From: Stenotrophomonas maltophilia
GTDB lineage: Bacteria > Pseudomonadota > Gammaproteobacteria > Xanthomonadales > Xanthomonadaceae
DNA: 64,000 bases
Assembly (NCBI RefSeq): GCF_900186865.1
Contig: NZ_LT906480.1
Coordinates: 3,738,001 to 3,802,000 of the forward strand
Reading direction: 5' to 3'
Shown here: one piece after another, positions 20,459 through 29,024 of the stretch
How positions within the stretch are numbered: position 1 is the stretch's first letter
How the letters are laid out: each line of letters opens with the position of its first letter
Notes under the pieces: generated by a model
Databases searched by the model: none
What the model was told of the DNA's origin: nothing
The model's input: only the letters and a program-made list of their open reading frames with translations
Translations under genes and position numbers: made by a program

Positions 20459-23400
20459 TCACGGCTGTACCACCGTGATCGTGGTCGGGTTGCTGCGGCC
20501 GACGCCGCGCAGCTGCGGCCGGTACATGTCCTCCACCAGCGGCGGCGGCACCGAGTAGGTACCCGGGGTCACCGCGCGCACCAGGTAGAACACGTTGGCC
20601 TTGCTGCCACGCGAGAGCTTCAGCGCGGCCACGTAGCGGTCGTCGCGGAATTCCTCGTGCTTGGTATCGGCCGCTTCACCCCGGTCGCTGATGGTGATGC
20701 CATCGACCACCACGTCGGCCCACTGCTTGGCATCGCCCAGGTTCAAGTTCTCGATCTCCAGGCCGGCCGGCAGCAGGTCGGTCAGCAGTGCATCGGGCAT
20801 CGTGGTGTCAGCGGTGACGGTGACGCGCACGATCAGGGCTTCGCCTTCCTTCAGCGGCCGCGGCGACCACGGCTTGCCATCGGTGCCGTAGTAGCTGCGC
20901 TCGACGCCCAGCACGCTGTTATCCGGTGCCGGCGCGCTGCGCGGGATACCGGCCACGTCGATGCTGGCGAACATCGGCGGCTGGCCCTGTGGGGTGAAGC
21001 GCACGCCGCTGGCGAGTTCATTTGCACTGAAGTTGCGGCCGAACAGCTTGCGTTCGCCGATGGCTTCGGTGTTGCCACCGATCACCAGTTCACCGGCCAC
21101 CAGCGCCTTCTGGTTGGCAGCAAGCGCCTTGCCAAGGCGGGCAATCGCTACCTGTTCCTGCGTGCTCAGCCACATCCAGCCGGCATTGCGGCGCGCATCC
21201 AGGCCACGGCCGAGGTCAACCGCACGCGCATCCCAGGCCGGCTTGGCCAGCTTGTTTTCGTGGGTCAGCGCGATCATCAGCGCGTCATCACGGATCGCAC
21301 TGCCGTAGTCGCCGAAGTACGACGGGCGTTCGCTGCTGGACTTGGCGAAGGCCGCCGCCAGCGCGGCCTGGCCGCGCTTGGCATCACCCTGCAACGACAG
21401 CGCCACACCCAGGTGGACCAGCGACAGGCCGCCGACCGCCTTGCTGCGCTCGTTGTCGTACAGCGTGCGCAGGGTACCCAGCGGCGCACGGTTGACCCGG
21501 GCCAGCACGTAGCCCGAGTACGCCTGGTTGGCGAACTTCAGCTTCTCGCGGTCGTCCTGCCCATAGAACTGGTTGCCACCGGACAGCAGATCCTCGCTGA
21601 GGCGGTTGAGCGCCTTCTGCAGCACGTTGTCGGGCACCGCAAAACCGGCGTCCTTGGCATCGAGCAGGAACTCGGTGATGTACGGGGTCAGCCATGGGTT
21701 CACGTAGCCGTCGTCACCCCACATCGAGAAGTTGCCATTGGCCACCTGCATCGACGCCAGGCGGCCAAACGCACCTTCCATGCGCTCGCGGCGGGTCTTG
21801 GCATCCAGCCCGTCGGCACCGAGCATCGACGAAGTGGCCTGGTCCAGGATCAGCGCGGCGTAGCCCTTGCTGGTGGTCTGCTCGGCACAGCCATACGGGT
21901 AGTTCAATGCACCCTGCAGCGCACTGGCGAACGGGATCGGCGGCAGCGGGCTGACCAGCAGGCGGGCATTCACCGACTCGGCCATCAGGCCATCGGTCAG
22001 GCTGTTATCGAGGCTGACCGCGGCCAACGGATCAAGCGTGCGCACCTGCGAACGCAGCACCTGCGGCCACGCCGCACGCACCGGCAGGTCGTAACGGCGA
22101 TCGGCCTTGAAGCCGTTGCCGTCCACCCGCACCCGCACCTTGGCCACGCTGTGGCCCTCGCGTGCCGAAAGCGGGAAGCTCAACGTGGTCTTGGCGTCGG
22201 CATTCAACTGCACGCTGCGGCTGCCTTCGCCCAGGTTCAGCGGGCCCTCGCTTTCCACCTTCACGTTGAACTGGCCCGGCTTGCCGGTGAAGTTCTGCAC
22301 ATCCAGGGTCACGGTGCTGCGGTCGCCCGGGGCGAGCACGCGCGGCATGCTGGCTTCAGCCAGGATCGGCGCGCGCACCACGGTTTCCACGTCGCGCTTG
22401 CCGTACTGGTCATCGCTGTAGACCAGTGCCGACACCCGCAGGGTACCGTTGAAGTCCGGCACCTTCAGGCGGATGCGGGCGATACCCTTGGCATCGAGCT
22501 GCACCGGGCCAGAGAACAGGTCCACGGTCTGCACGCGCGCGGTCGGGCGCTTGGCCTGCGGCAACGCCTGCAGCGCCATGTCGCCACCGAACTTCAGCTT
22601 GCCGGCACCGCCGTCAAAGCTCTCGATCACCCGGCTGTAGATGTCGTAGGCATCGATGCCGAGACGACGCTGGGCGAAGAAGTGCGCACCGGCGTCGGGC
22701 ACCGGGAAGCGGGTGATGTTGAGGATGCCCACGTCCACCGCCGAGACCGTGACGTGCGCCATTTTGCCGGCCAGCTGCGGTGCGCTGACCGTCACCGGCA
22801 GGTCCTGTTCCGGTCGCATCTGCTTGGGCGCTGCCAGGCCGACGGCCACGGTGCGGCCCTTGCGGTCCATCGGTACGTGCACCACGCCCACCGCACGGGC
22901 CGGGGTGATCTTGCTCGGCGCACTGCCGCCGCGGAACACCAGCGCGGTGATGTAGACGTCGTGGCGCTCCCAGTCAGCAGTGACCGGAATCTTGAAGGTC
23001 GAACCCGGCTTGGCGTCGATGTCCTGCACGTACAGCATGCGATCGGTCTCGACCATCAGGATGCCCTTGCCGGCGTGCGGCGGGGTCACCGTCACCTCAA
23101 GCGTGTCGCCTGCCTTGTAGCCGGTCTTGTCCAGGCCCAGCTTGATCTTGTCAGGGCGCGCGTCCAGGCCGCGGTTGTCATCACCCCAGCTCCAGCCGGC
23201 GCGGAAGGGGTAACGGCTGGTCAGGCCGGTGGACGGGTCGAACACGTCCACCCGGTACTCGCCCCACTCCACCGGGAAATCGAAGGCGACCGCACTGCTG
23301 CCGGCATCGACGGTGCGGGTTTCCTTGTTCTCGAAACGGCGGGTGAAATCGTAGTCCCAGCGGTTGTCGTTGAAGGTCCAGTGGTAGTCGCGCAGCTCGC

Positions 23401-25366
23401 GCACCAGAGTGATCTTCAGGCCCTTGGCCGGCTGCGGCGTACCAGCAGCATCCACGCGCATCAATTCGAAGCGCGCGTTGCCGTTGGAATCGGCACCGTC
23501 CTCCGGGTTGAACAGCGGGCGTACACCGACCAGGGCGTTGGCCGGCCACATCACCCGCTTCAGGGTACGGGTGACCGTGCGGCCACCGGTTTCATACAGG
23601 CTGCCGGACAGCACCACGGCAATCGGCGCCTTGGCCTTGGCTGCCTCTTCCGGCAACGCGACGTCCTCACGCAGCTGGCCGTTGCCAGGCAGCGTGGTGT
23701 CGATCACGTCCTTGGCCTCGCGCGGCAGCTGCAGGGTCGGGTCACCGAAGAAATAGCCCGGCAGGCCCTCCACCGGCGTCTGTTCGGCGGCCACCGCCAT
23801 GCGTGCGGTGAAGCGGTTGCCATCGGCCGGTGCCCCGTACAGATAGGCACCATTGGCCTGCAGGCGCAGGTCCTCACCCGGCTTCAGCGTCTTCTGCGCG
23901 CTGTCCAGGTCCAGCTTCATGCGCTCGGGCAGGAACTCCTCGATGCGCAGGGTCATGCCCTGGATCGCTTCCTTGCTGGCCGGGTCGGCGCGGAACTCGA
24001 CCTGCCAGCGCCCAGTCGGCGCCTCGGCGGGGATCACCTGCTCGAAGTTGATGTAGCCCTGGTCACCCGGCTGCAGGCGGGTCTCGCGGAAGGTCTTGCC
24101 GTCGGGCTGCTTCAGGCGCAGGAACACCGGCTGGGCCTTGACCGGCTTGCCGTCGTTGTCGCGCAGCAGCGCGGACAGGCGCACGGTCTCGCCCGGGCGG
24201 TACAGGTCGCGGCCGGACCAGGCGTAGACGTCGAACCACGCATTGTCACGGCCGGCCACGGCGAATTCGCTCAGATCCAGCGCCGGCTGGTTGAACGGCA
24301 GGAAGCTGGTGTCCTTGCCAGTGCTGGCGACCAGCACATGGGTCGCATCCAGGGTGTAGTTCAGCAGCGCATTGCCATTGCCGTCGGTGCTGCCCTTGAG
24401 CACCACCTCGCCCTTGGCATCCAGCACGCGCAGGTCGATGCCCTTCAGCGGCGCGCCGTCCTTCAGGCCGGCGGTGTGGACGAACAGCTTGTCCTTGTAG
24501 GCACGGGTATGCAGGCCGATGTCGCTGACCGAGAAGAACGCGGTATCGAATTCGCCTTCGTAGTCGCCGGTGCGCTTGAGCAGGGCGAAGTACAGGCCCG
24601 GCTCCTGCAGTTCCTTGATGTCCTGGGTCGGCAGGTAGGTCAGCACCCGCTCGTTCTTCTTGCCCCCCAGGATGAAGCGGTTGACGTAGACCGGCTCTGC
24701 CAGCTTGTTGATCGGGCTGCGCTCGTAGTCGCTGCTCAGCTCCCAGCTGCCGCGGCGGCCGCCGCGCTGGTACTGGCTGAAGAAGGTCGGCAGGTCCTTC
24801 TCGCGCACGCGCAGGAACTCGACATCGACCTCCGGCACGTTCACCGAGACCACCGGCAGGCCGCGGCTGTCCTTGGCCGGCAGCACGCTGCCCTGCGAGG
24901 CGAAACCGACCACCGGCTTCAGCTCGCCGCTGAACACCTTCTGCTTCAGTTCCTTGCCCAGGCGGCTGCCATCGGCGGCCAGCAGGTCCGGCGAGACCAC
25001 CAGGCTGAACTCCTTGCCGGCCTCGACGAACGGGTAGCGCAGGGTCAGGCCGTCATCGGACAGCGTCCAACTGCTGTCGTCGGTGCCGACCTTCTCCTCG
25101 AAGCGCACCAGCTTGTCGAAATCCTGGGTACCGACCAGCGGGCGCGAGAACTCCAGCGCCAGCGACAGGCCGTCATTCTTCTGGTCCGGGTAGGCACGCA
25201 GCAGGGTGAATTCCTTCACCTGCTCGGCCTTGGTGGTGATCGCCTCACCACTGGCCTTGGGCAGCTGCCCGCTGTCATTGCGGCAGCCGGCCAGCCCCAG
25301 CAACAGGCCTCCTGCCAGTACCGCCGCCGCCCATCCCCACCGCTTCCGCCGTGCCGGACCGCTCAT
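20459..25366 (-). CDS. Bacterial alpha-2-macroglobulin lipoprotein (ECAM/YfhM type)
   Basis: 1635 residues. The lipoprotein signal peptide ends in the lipobox LLGLAGC (lipidated Cys about 28). MG-type beta domains fill most of the chain. The thioester motif is intact: PYGCAEQTTS, with Cys1160 and Gln1163. The family traps foreign proteases in the periplasm by covalent attachment, and the gene is typically next to pbpC, as here, suggesting that the pair repairs and guards the cell wall after breach. The residue after lipidated Cys is Arg, not Asp, so outer-membrane sorting is possible but unproven. Confidence 0.95.
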   Translation of the reverse strand: MSGPARRKRWGWAAAVLAGGLLLGLAGCRNDSGQLPKASGEAITTKAEQVKEFTLLRAYPDQKNDGLSLALEFSRPLVGTQDFDKLVRFEEKVGTDDSSWTLSDDGLTLRYPFVEAGKEFSLVVSPDLLAADGSRLGKELKQKVFSGELKPVVGFASQGSVLPAKDSRGLPVVSVNVPEVDVEFLRVREKDLPTFFSQYQRGGRRGSWELSSDYERSPINKLAEPVYVNRFILGGKKNERVLTYLPTQDIKELQEPGLYFALLKRTGDYEGEFDTAFFSVSDIGLHTRAYKDKLFVHTAGLKDGAPLKGIDLRVLDAKGEVVLKGSTDGNGNALLNYTLDATHVLVASTGKDTSFLPFNQPALDLSEFAVAGRDNAWFDVYAWSGRDLYRPGETVRLSALLRDNDGKPVKAQPVFLRLKQPDGKTFRETRLQPGDQGYINFEQVIPAEAPTGRWQVEFRADPASKEAIQGMTLRIEEFLPERMKLDLDSAQKTLKPGEDLRLQANGAYLYGAPADGNRFTARMAVAAEQTPVEGLPGYFFGDPTLQLPREAKDVIDTTLPGNGQLREDVALPEEAAKAKAPIAVVLSGSLYETGGRTVTRTLKRVMWPANALVGVRPLFNPEDGADSNGNARFELMRVDAAGTPQPAKGLKITLVRELRDYHWTFNDNRWDYDFTRRFENKETRTVDAGSSAVAFDFPVEWGEYRVDVFDPSTGLTSRYPFRAGWSWGDDNRGLDARPDKIKLGLDKTGYKAGDTLEVTVTPPHAGKGILMVETDRMLYVQDIDAKPGSTFKIPVTADWERHDVYITALVFRGGSAPSKITPARAVGVVHVPMDRKGRTVAVGLAAPKQMRPEQDLPVTVSAPQLAGKMAHVTVSAVDVGILNITRFPVPDAGAHFFAQRRLGIDAYDIYSRVIESFDGGAGKLKFGGDMALQALPQAKRPTARVQTVDLFSGPVQLDAKGIARIRLKVPDFNGTLRVSALVYSDDQYGKRDVETVVRAPILAEASMPRVLAPGDRSTVTLDVQNFTGKPGQFNVKVESEGPLNLGEGSRSVQLNADAKTTLSFPLSAREGHSVAKVRVRVDGNGFKADRRYDLPVRAAWPQVLRSQVRTLDPLAAVSLDNSLTDGLMAESVNARLLVSPLPPIPFASALQGALNYPYGCAEQTTSKGYAALILDQATSSMLGADGLDAKTRRERMEGAFGRLASMQVANGNFSMWGDDGYVNPWLTPYITEFLLDAKDAGFAVPDNVLQKALNRLSEDLLSGGNQFYGQDDREKLKFANQAYSGYVLARVNRAPLGTLRTLYDNERSKAVGGLSLVHLGVALSLQGDAKRGQAALAAAFAKSSSERPSYFGDYGSAIRDDALMIALTHENKLAKPAWDARAVDLGRGLDARRNAGWMWLSTQEQVAIARLGKALAANQKALVAGELVIGGNTEAIGERKLFGRNFSANELASGVRFTPQGQPPMFASIDVAGIPRSAPAPDNSVLGVERSYYGTDGKPWSPRPLKEGEALIVRVTVTADTTMPDALLTDLLPAGLEIENLNLGDAKQWADVVVDGITISDRGEAADTKHEEFRDDRYVAALKLSRGSKANVFYLVRAVTPGTYSVPPPLVEDMYRPQLRGVGRSNPTTITVVQP

Positions 25367-25450
25367 GTCGTCACTCCTTGATCGAGGCGGCCATTATAGG
25401 CAGGCCGCGTCAAGGTGTTGACGCGATTTCGGCAATTGCCCCAGGCGCGG

Positions 25451-25521
25451 GTAGTGCCGGCCGCTGGCCGGCAACCGGCATGGCAGGTTGGATGGAATTG
25501 CCGGCCAGCGGCCGGCACTAC
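25451..25521. repeat. Inverted pair of GTAG (SMAG) repeats
   Basis: GTAGTGCCGGCCGCTGGCCG... (25451-25475) and its reverse complement (25498-25521) with a 22-base spacer, between the prpD 3' end and the start region of the alpha-2-macroglobulin gene. The prpD stop is 9 bases from the repeat. Confidence 0.88.
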
Positions 25522-25529
25522 CGATCGCC

Positions 25530-26990
25530 CTAGCCCGGCAGGTACAGGTCCACGTAGTCGGTCACCGGCATTGCCGCCAGGGCCACCGGGTCCAGCGATG
25601 CGGCCAGGATGCGCTGCTGCTGGCTGGTCGGGAAGCGGTGGGCCAGGTGCCGGCGGAACTTGTCCATCAGCAGCGGAATGCCTTCCTCGCGACGGCGGGC
25701 ATGGCCGAGCGGGTGCTCCACCAGCACCTCGGGCAGCTCGGTGCCATCGGTGAAGCGCACGCTCAGGCCGTTGGCGATGCTGCGCTTGTCCGGGTCCAGA
25801 TAATCGGCGCTGAGCTGCGGGTCTTCATGGCAGGTCATCTTCGCGCGCAGCGCATCGATGCGCGGATCGGCGGCAACGTCGTCCTCGTAATCCTCGGCCG
25901 TCAACCGCCCGTGCAGCAGCGCGATGGCGACCATGTACTGCACGCAGTGGTCGCGGTCGGCCGGGTTATGCAGTGGGCCCTGCTTGTCGATGATGCGGAT
26001 GCAGGCTTCCTGGGTCCGGATCGCGATGTGCGCGATGTCCTCGACCCGCCGCCCCATCGCACGCAACTGCTGGTGCAGCATGACCGCGGCCTCCACTGCG
26101 GTCTGGCCGTGGAACTCGGCCGGGTAGCTGATCTTGAACAGCACGTTCTCCATCACATAGCTGCCCAGCGGTCGCCCCAGCGTCAGTGCCTGACCGCGCA
26201 TGGACACGGCCTCGAAGCCCCAGGTTGGCGCGCTGAGCACGCTGGGATAGCCCATCTCACCACTGGCCGCCATCAAGGCCAGGCGCACGCCACGGCTGGT
26301 CGCATCGCCGGCCGCCCAGCTCTTGCGCGAGCCGGTGTTGGGTGCGTGCCGGTAGGTGCGCAGCGCTTGGCCATCGACCCAGGCCAGTGACAGCGCATTG
26401 AGCATGCGCTCGCGGTCCAGCCCGAGCAGTTGGGCGACCACGGCCGTGGTGGCCACCTTGACCAGCACCACGTGGTCCAGCCCGACCCGGTTGAAGGAGT
26501 TCTGCAGCGCCAGCACGCCCTGGATCTCGTGCGCCTTGATCATCGCCAGCAGCACGTCGTGCACGGTCGGCGGCGGGCGGCGCAGGGCCTGCGCGTTGCG
26601 CCCCAGCCAGTCGCAAACAGCCAAGATGCCGCCGAGATTGTCGGAAGGATGGCCCCACTCGGCAGCCAGCCAGGTGTCGTTGAAATCCAGCCAGCGCACC
26701 ATTGCGCCGAGATTGAAGGCGGCCTGCACCGGGTCCAGCACGTAGTGCGTGCCCGGCACGCGCGCGCCGTTGACCACGCTGATGCCCGGCACCAGTGGAC
26801 CGAGCAGCTTGCTGCAGGCCGGGAAAGAAAGTGCCTCCAGTCCGCACCCAAGCGTATCGAGCAGGCAGTGGTGCGCGGTCTGGAACGCCAGCGGTGAGTC
26901 GATGCGTGCGTCGCGCACGTAATCGACGATGTCCACCAGCAGCGCATCCCACGCTGCACGCTCGTTGGATGGGGTGTGGCTGTCGGACAT
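25530..26990 (-). CDS. prpD: 2-methylcitrate dehydratase (MmgE/PrpD family)
   Basis: 486 residues, matching E. coli PrpD length. Features include [20 protein letters not shown] near the N-terminus, [20 protein letters not shown] (conserved D/H region) and [18 protein letters not shown]. It dehydrates 2-methylcitrate to 2-methyl-cis-aconitate without an iron-sulfur cluster. GAGGAG upstream supports the ATG at 26990. It is the last gene of the prp operon and coexists with acnD-prpF, which provide an alternative route for the same step. Confidence 0.93.
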   Translation of the reverse strand: MSDSHTPSNERAAWDALLVDIVDYVRDARIDSPLAFQTAHHCLLDTLGCGLEALSFPACSKLLGPLVPGISVVNGARVPGTHYVLDPVQAAFNLGAMVRWLDFNDTWLAAEWGHPSDNLGGILAVCDWLGRNAQALRRPPPTVHDVLLAMIKAHEIQGVLALQNSFNRVGLDHVVLVKVATTAVVAQLLGLDRERMLNALSLAWVDGQALRTYRHAPNTGSRKSWAAGDATSRGVRLALMAASGEMGYPSVLSAPTWGFEAVSMRGQALTLGRPLGSYVMENVLFKISYPAEFHGQTAVEAAVMLHQQLRAMGRRVEDIAHIAIRTQEACIRIIDKQGPLHNPADRDHCVQYMVAIALLHGRLTAEDYEDDVAADPRIDALRAKMTCHEDPQLSADYLDPDKRSIANGLSVRFTDGTELPEVLVEHPLGHARRREEGIPLLMDKFRRHLAHRFPTSQQQRILAASLDPVALAAMPVTDYVDLYLPG

Positions 26991-27084
26991 CGTCGATCTC
27001 CTCTTCAGAAGCAGGCCAGGCCGCGCCTCCCGGTAATCGCCCACCTAGGTTGGCGCTGGACCGTACCCGGGCGGTGCCAATGCA

Positions 27085-27109
27085 ATGCCAACCAAGGTTG
27101 GCATCCACC
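27085..27109. repeat. Short GCCAACC/GGTTGGC repeat in the prpF-prpD gap
   Basis: ATGCCAACCAAGGTTGGCAT core followed by CCACC, the same unit found at 11644 and in the pbpC repeat. It lies in the 150-base gap between prpF and prpD, where a shorter degenerate copy (CCTAGGTTGGCGCTGG, about 27045-27060) is also visible. Confidence 0.7.
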
Positions 27110-27140
27110 AGAGCATGTGATGCCGGCGCCGTTCGGCTGG

Positions 27141-28319
27141 TTACTCGACCGGTACCCGCACCTTGCCTTCCATCAATACGCGGGCGCTGCGGCTCATGAT
27201 GGCCTTGGTCACCGTCCACTGGCCATCAACGAGTGCCGCCTGCGCACCCACGCGCAACGTTCCGGACGGATGGCCGAACGTCACCGCTTCGCGTTCGCCG
27301 CCGCCGGCGGCGCGATTGACCAGCGTGCCCGGAATCGCCGCGGCGGTACCGATCGCTACGGCGGCGGTACCCATCATCGCGTGGTGCAGCTTGCCCATCG
27401 ACAACGCGCGCGCATGCAGGTCGATCGCCGAGGCCGGGATGGCCTTGCCACTGGACGACACATAGTCCTGAGCCGGTGCAACGAACGCCACCTTCGGCGT
27501 GTGCTGGCGCGTCGCCGCGTCCTCCAGGTTCTTGATCAGACCCATGCGCAAGGCGCCGTAGGCGCGGATCTTCTCGAAGCGCTCCAGCGCTCCCTTGTCC
27601 TCGTTGATCGCCGGTTGCAGCTCGATACCGGTGTAGCCGAGGTCGGCGGCGTTGAGGAAGATGGTCGGGATGCCGGCGGTGATCATGGTCACCTCGAAGC
27701 TGCCCACGCCGGGCACGTCCAATGTATCGACCAGATTGCCGGTCGGGAACATCGCGCCCGCATCACCGTCATCGGACGGATCGATGAATTCCAGCTGGAT
27801 CTCGGCCGCCGGGAAGGTCACGCCATCCAGCTCGAAATCGCCGGTCTCCTGCACTTCGCCATCGCGCATCGGCACATGGGCGATGATGGTCTTGCCGATG
27901 TTGGCCTGCCAGATGCGTACGGTGCACAGGCCATCGCGCGGCACCCGGGCCGGATCGATCAGCCCATGGGCGATCGCAAACGGACCCACCGCGGTGCTGA
28001 GGTTGCCGCAATTGCCGCTCCAGTCGACGAAGGCGGTATCGATCGAGACCTGGCCGTACAGGTAGTCCACATCGTGGTCCGGCACAGAAGCAGTGGAGAT
28101 GATCACGCACTTGCTAGTGCTGGAGGTGGCGCCGCCCATGCCGTCAGTCTGCTTGCCATACGGATCGGGCGAGCCGATCACGCGCATCAGCAGCGCATCG
28201 CGTGCTGCGCCCGGCACCCGCGCGGCCTCGGGCAGGTCCTGCAGGCGGAAGAACACACCCTTGCTGGTGCCACCGCGCATGTAGGTAGCGGGAATACGGA
28301 GTTGCGGGAGGAAGGTCAT
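27141..28319 (-). CDS. prpF: PrpF, 2-methylaconitate cis-trans isomerase
   Basis: 392 residues with the N-terminal motif MRGGTSKGVFF and later SSTSKCVIIS and DWSGNCGNLSTAVGPFAI, the catalytic region of this fold (PrpF/diaminopimelate-epimerase-like). PrpF converts the trans isomer made by AcnD so the cycle can proceed to 2-methylisocitrate. The gene begins 3 bases after the parE stop, so translation is tightly linked to the inserted toxin-antitoxin pair. Confidence 0.95.
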   Translation of the reverse strand: MTFLPQLRIPATYMRGGTSKGVFFRLQDLPEAARVPGAARDALLMRVIGSPDPYGKQTDGMGGATSSTSKCVIISTASVPDHDVDYLYGQVSIDTAFVDWSGNCGNLSTAVGPFAIAHGLIDPARVPRDGLCTVRIWQANIGKTIIAHVPMRDGEVQETGDFELDGVTFPAAEIQLEFIDPSDDGDAGAMFPTGNLVDTLDVPGVGSFEVTMITAGIPTIFLNAADLGYTGIELQPAINEDKGALERFEKIRAYGALRMGLIKNLEDAATRQHTPKVAFVAPAQDYVSSSGKAIPASAIDLHARALSMGKLHHAMMGTAAVAIGTAAAIPGTLVNRAAGGGEREAVTFGHPSGTLRVGAQAALVDGQWTVTKAIMSRSARVLMEGKVRVPVE

Positions 28320-28322
28320 GGA

Positions 28323-28685
28323 TCAGTATCCTGGATGCGACGAACCAATATCGGGGTTGAGCTTCTCGTCTTCGAACAGTGCTTCCATGCCCCGCGAAGC
28401 ATTCCAGATGCGCACGATGGAAACGTGCGCAGGTAGCTCCACGTAGTAGACCAGGTAGCCGTCGAAGCGACGAACCGGATGAAAACGCAATGGCGCTGGC
28501 AGCGAGGGCAACAGATCCGCATGCAGTGCGGAACCAGCACCCGGGTGGGCCTCGATCAGCTTGACGACGGATTCCACCGCATCGATGAAGCCGATTTCCA
28601 GCACTTCTCCGCCCTGATCTGCATACCAAGCTGCTGCCTGGTCAAGATCTCGAACCGCTGCAGGGGACCAGTGCGAAGGTTTCAC
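28323..28685 (-). CDS. parE: ParE/RelE-superfamily toxin
   Basis: 120 residues. The N-terminus (WSPAAVRDLDQAAAWYADQG) and later RFHPVRRFDGYLVYYVE and VSIVRIWNASRG fit the ParE/RelE fold: an N-terminal helical hairpin and a basic beta sheet. In ParE members it poisons DNA gyrase; that target is family knowledge, not shown here. Its ATG overlaps the antitoxin stop by 4 bases. The pair is inserted in the prp operon between acnD and prpF. Confidence 0.88.
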   Translation of the reverse strand: MKPSHWSPAAVRDLDQAAAWYADQGGEVLEIGFIDAVESVVKLIEAHPGAGSALHADLLPSLPAPLRFHPVRRFDGYLVYYVELPAHVSIVRIWNASRGMEALFEDEKLNPDIGSSHPGY

Positions 28686-28924
28686 TTGCGGTTCCGTGCA
28701 CGCTCACGGAGCTTGTCAAAGTGATCCGGCGCCAGAGGCGCCGAAGGTCCCGACGCCAGCCCCTCGGCAATCAGCTGCTTGAGCAGCTCTTCAGCCTTGC
28801 TGCGCTGGCGCTGGCGGATCAGGTCACGCACATAGTCCGACGTACTGGAGTAGCCGCCTTCGCGCACTTCTTCGTCCACGAACTGCTTGAGCGGATCGGT
28901 CAGCGAAATGTTCATGGTGGCCAT
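28682..28924 (-). CDS. parD: ParD-type antitoxin
   Basis: 80 residues with an N-terminal ribbon-helix-helix (MNISLTDPLKQFVDEEV, then YSSTSDYVRDLIRQRQ), the DNA-binding part of CopG/ParD antitoxins, and a C-terminal toxin-binding segment. The start MATMNISL is chosen because a strong AAAGGAGGG lies directly upstream. It overlaps the toxin start by 4 bases. A dyad TTGGC-7-GCCAA just upstream could be its autoregulatory site. Confidence 0.88.
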   Translation of the reverse strand: MATMNISLTDPLKQFVDEEVREGGYSSTSDYVRDLIRQRQRSKAEELLKQLIAEGLASGPSAPLAPDHFDKLRERARNRK

Positions 28925-28935
28925 GAAACCCTCCT

Positions 28936-28952
28936 TTGGCGGTTTTTGCCAA
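28936..28952 (-). promoter_or_regulatory. Dyad TTGGC-N7-GCCAA upstream of parD
   Basis: A perfect 5-bp inverted repeat separated by 7 bases, immediately upstream of the parD ribosome site. ParD proteins usually repress their own promoter by binding short palindromes; this position fits such an operator, but no clear -35/-10 pair is visible. Confidence 0.4.
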
Positions 28953-28984
28953 GCCAGTGTGCGCCCTGCCCTGGGGTCGGACAA

Positions 28985-29011
28985 GCCCGCCCCCGGCCTC
29001 CGGGGGCGGGC
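28985..29011 (-). terminator. 12-bp GC stem-loop between acnD and parD
   Basis: GCCCGCCCCCGG pairs perfectly with CCGGGGGCGGGC around a 3-base loop. On the minus strand it is followed only by TTGT, so it is a partial terminator or attenuator. It could separate the upstream prpB-prpC-acnD transcript from the parDE-prpF-prpD part. Confidence 0.6.
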
Positions 29012-29024
29012 ATTCAGCCGGCTA

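Noticed and set aside
20213-25381. A 1722-codon open frame antisense to the alpha-2-macroglobulin gene
   Set aside because: Codon bias in this high-GC genome leaves long open frames opposite real genes; the translation is His/Arg/Gln-rich without any domain, and the other strand has an intact thioester protein.
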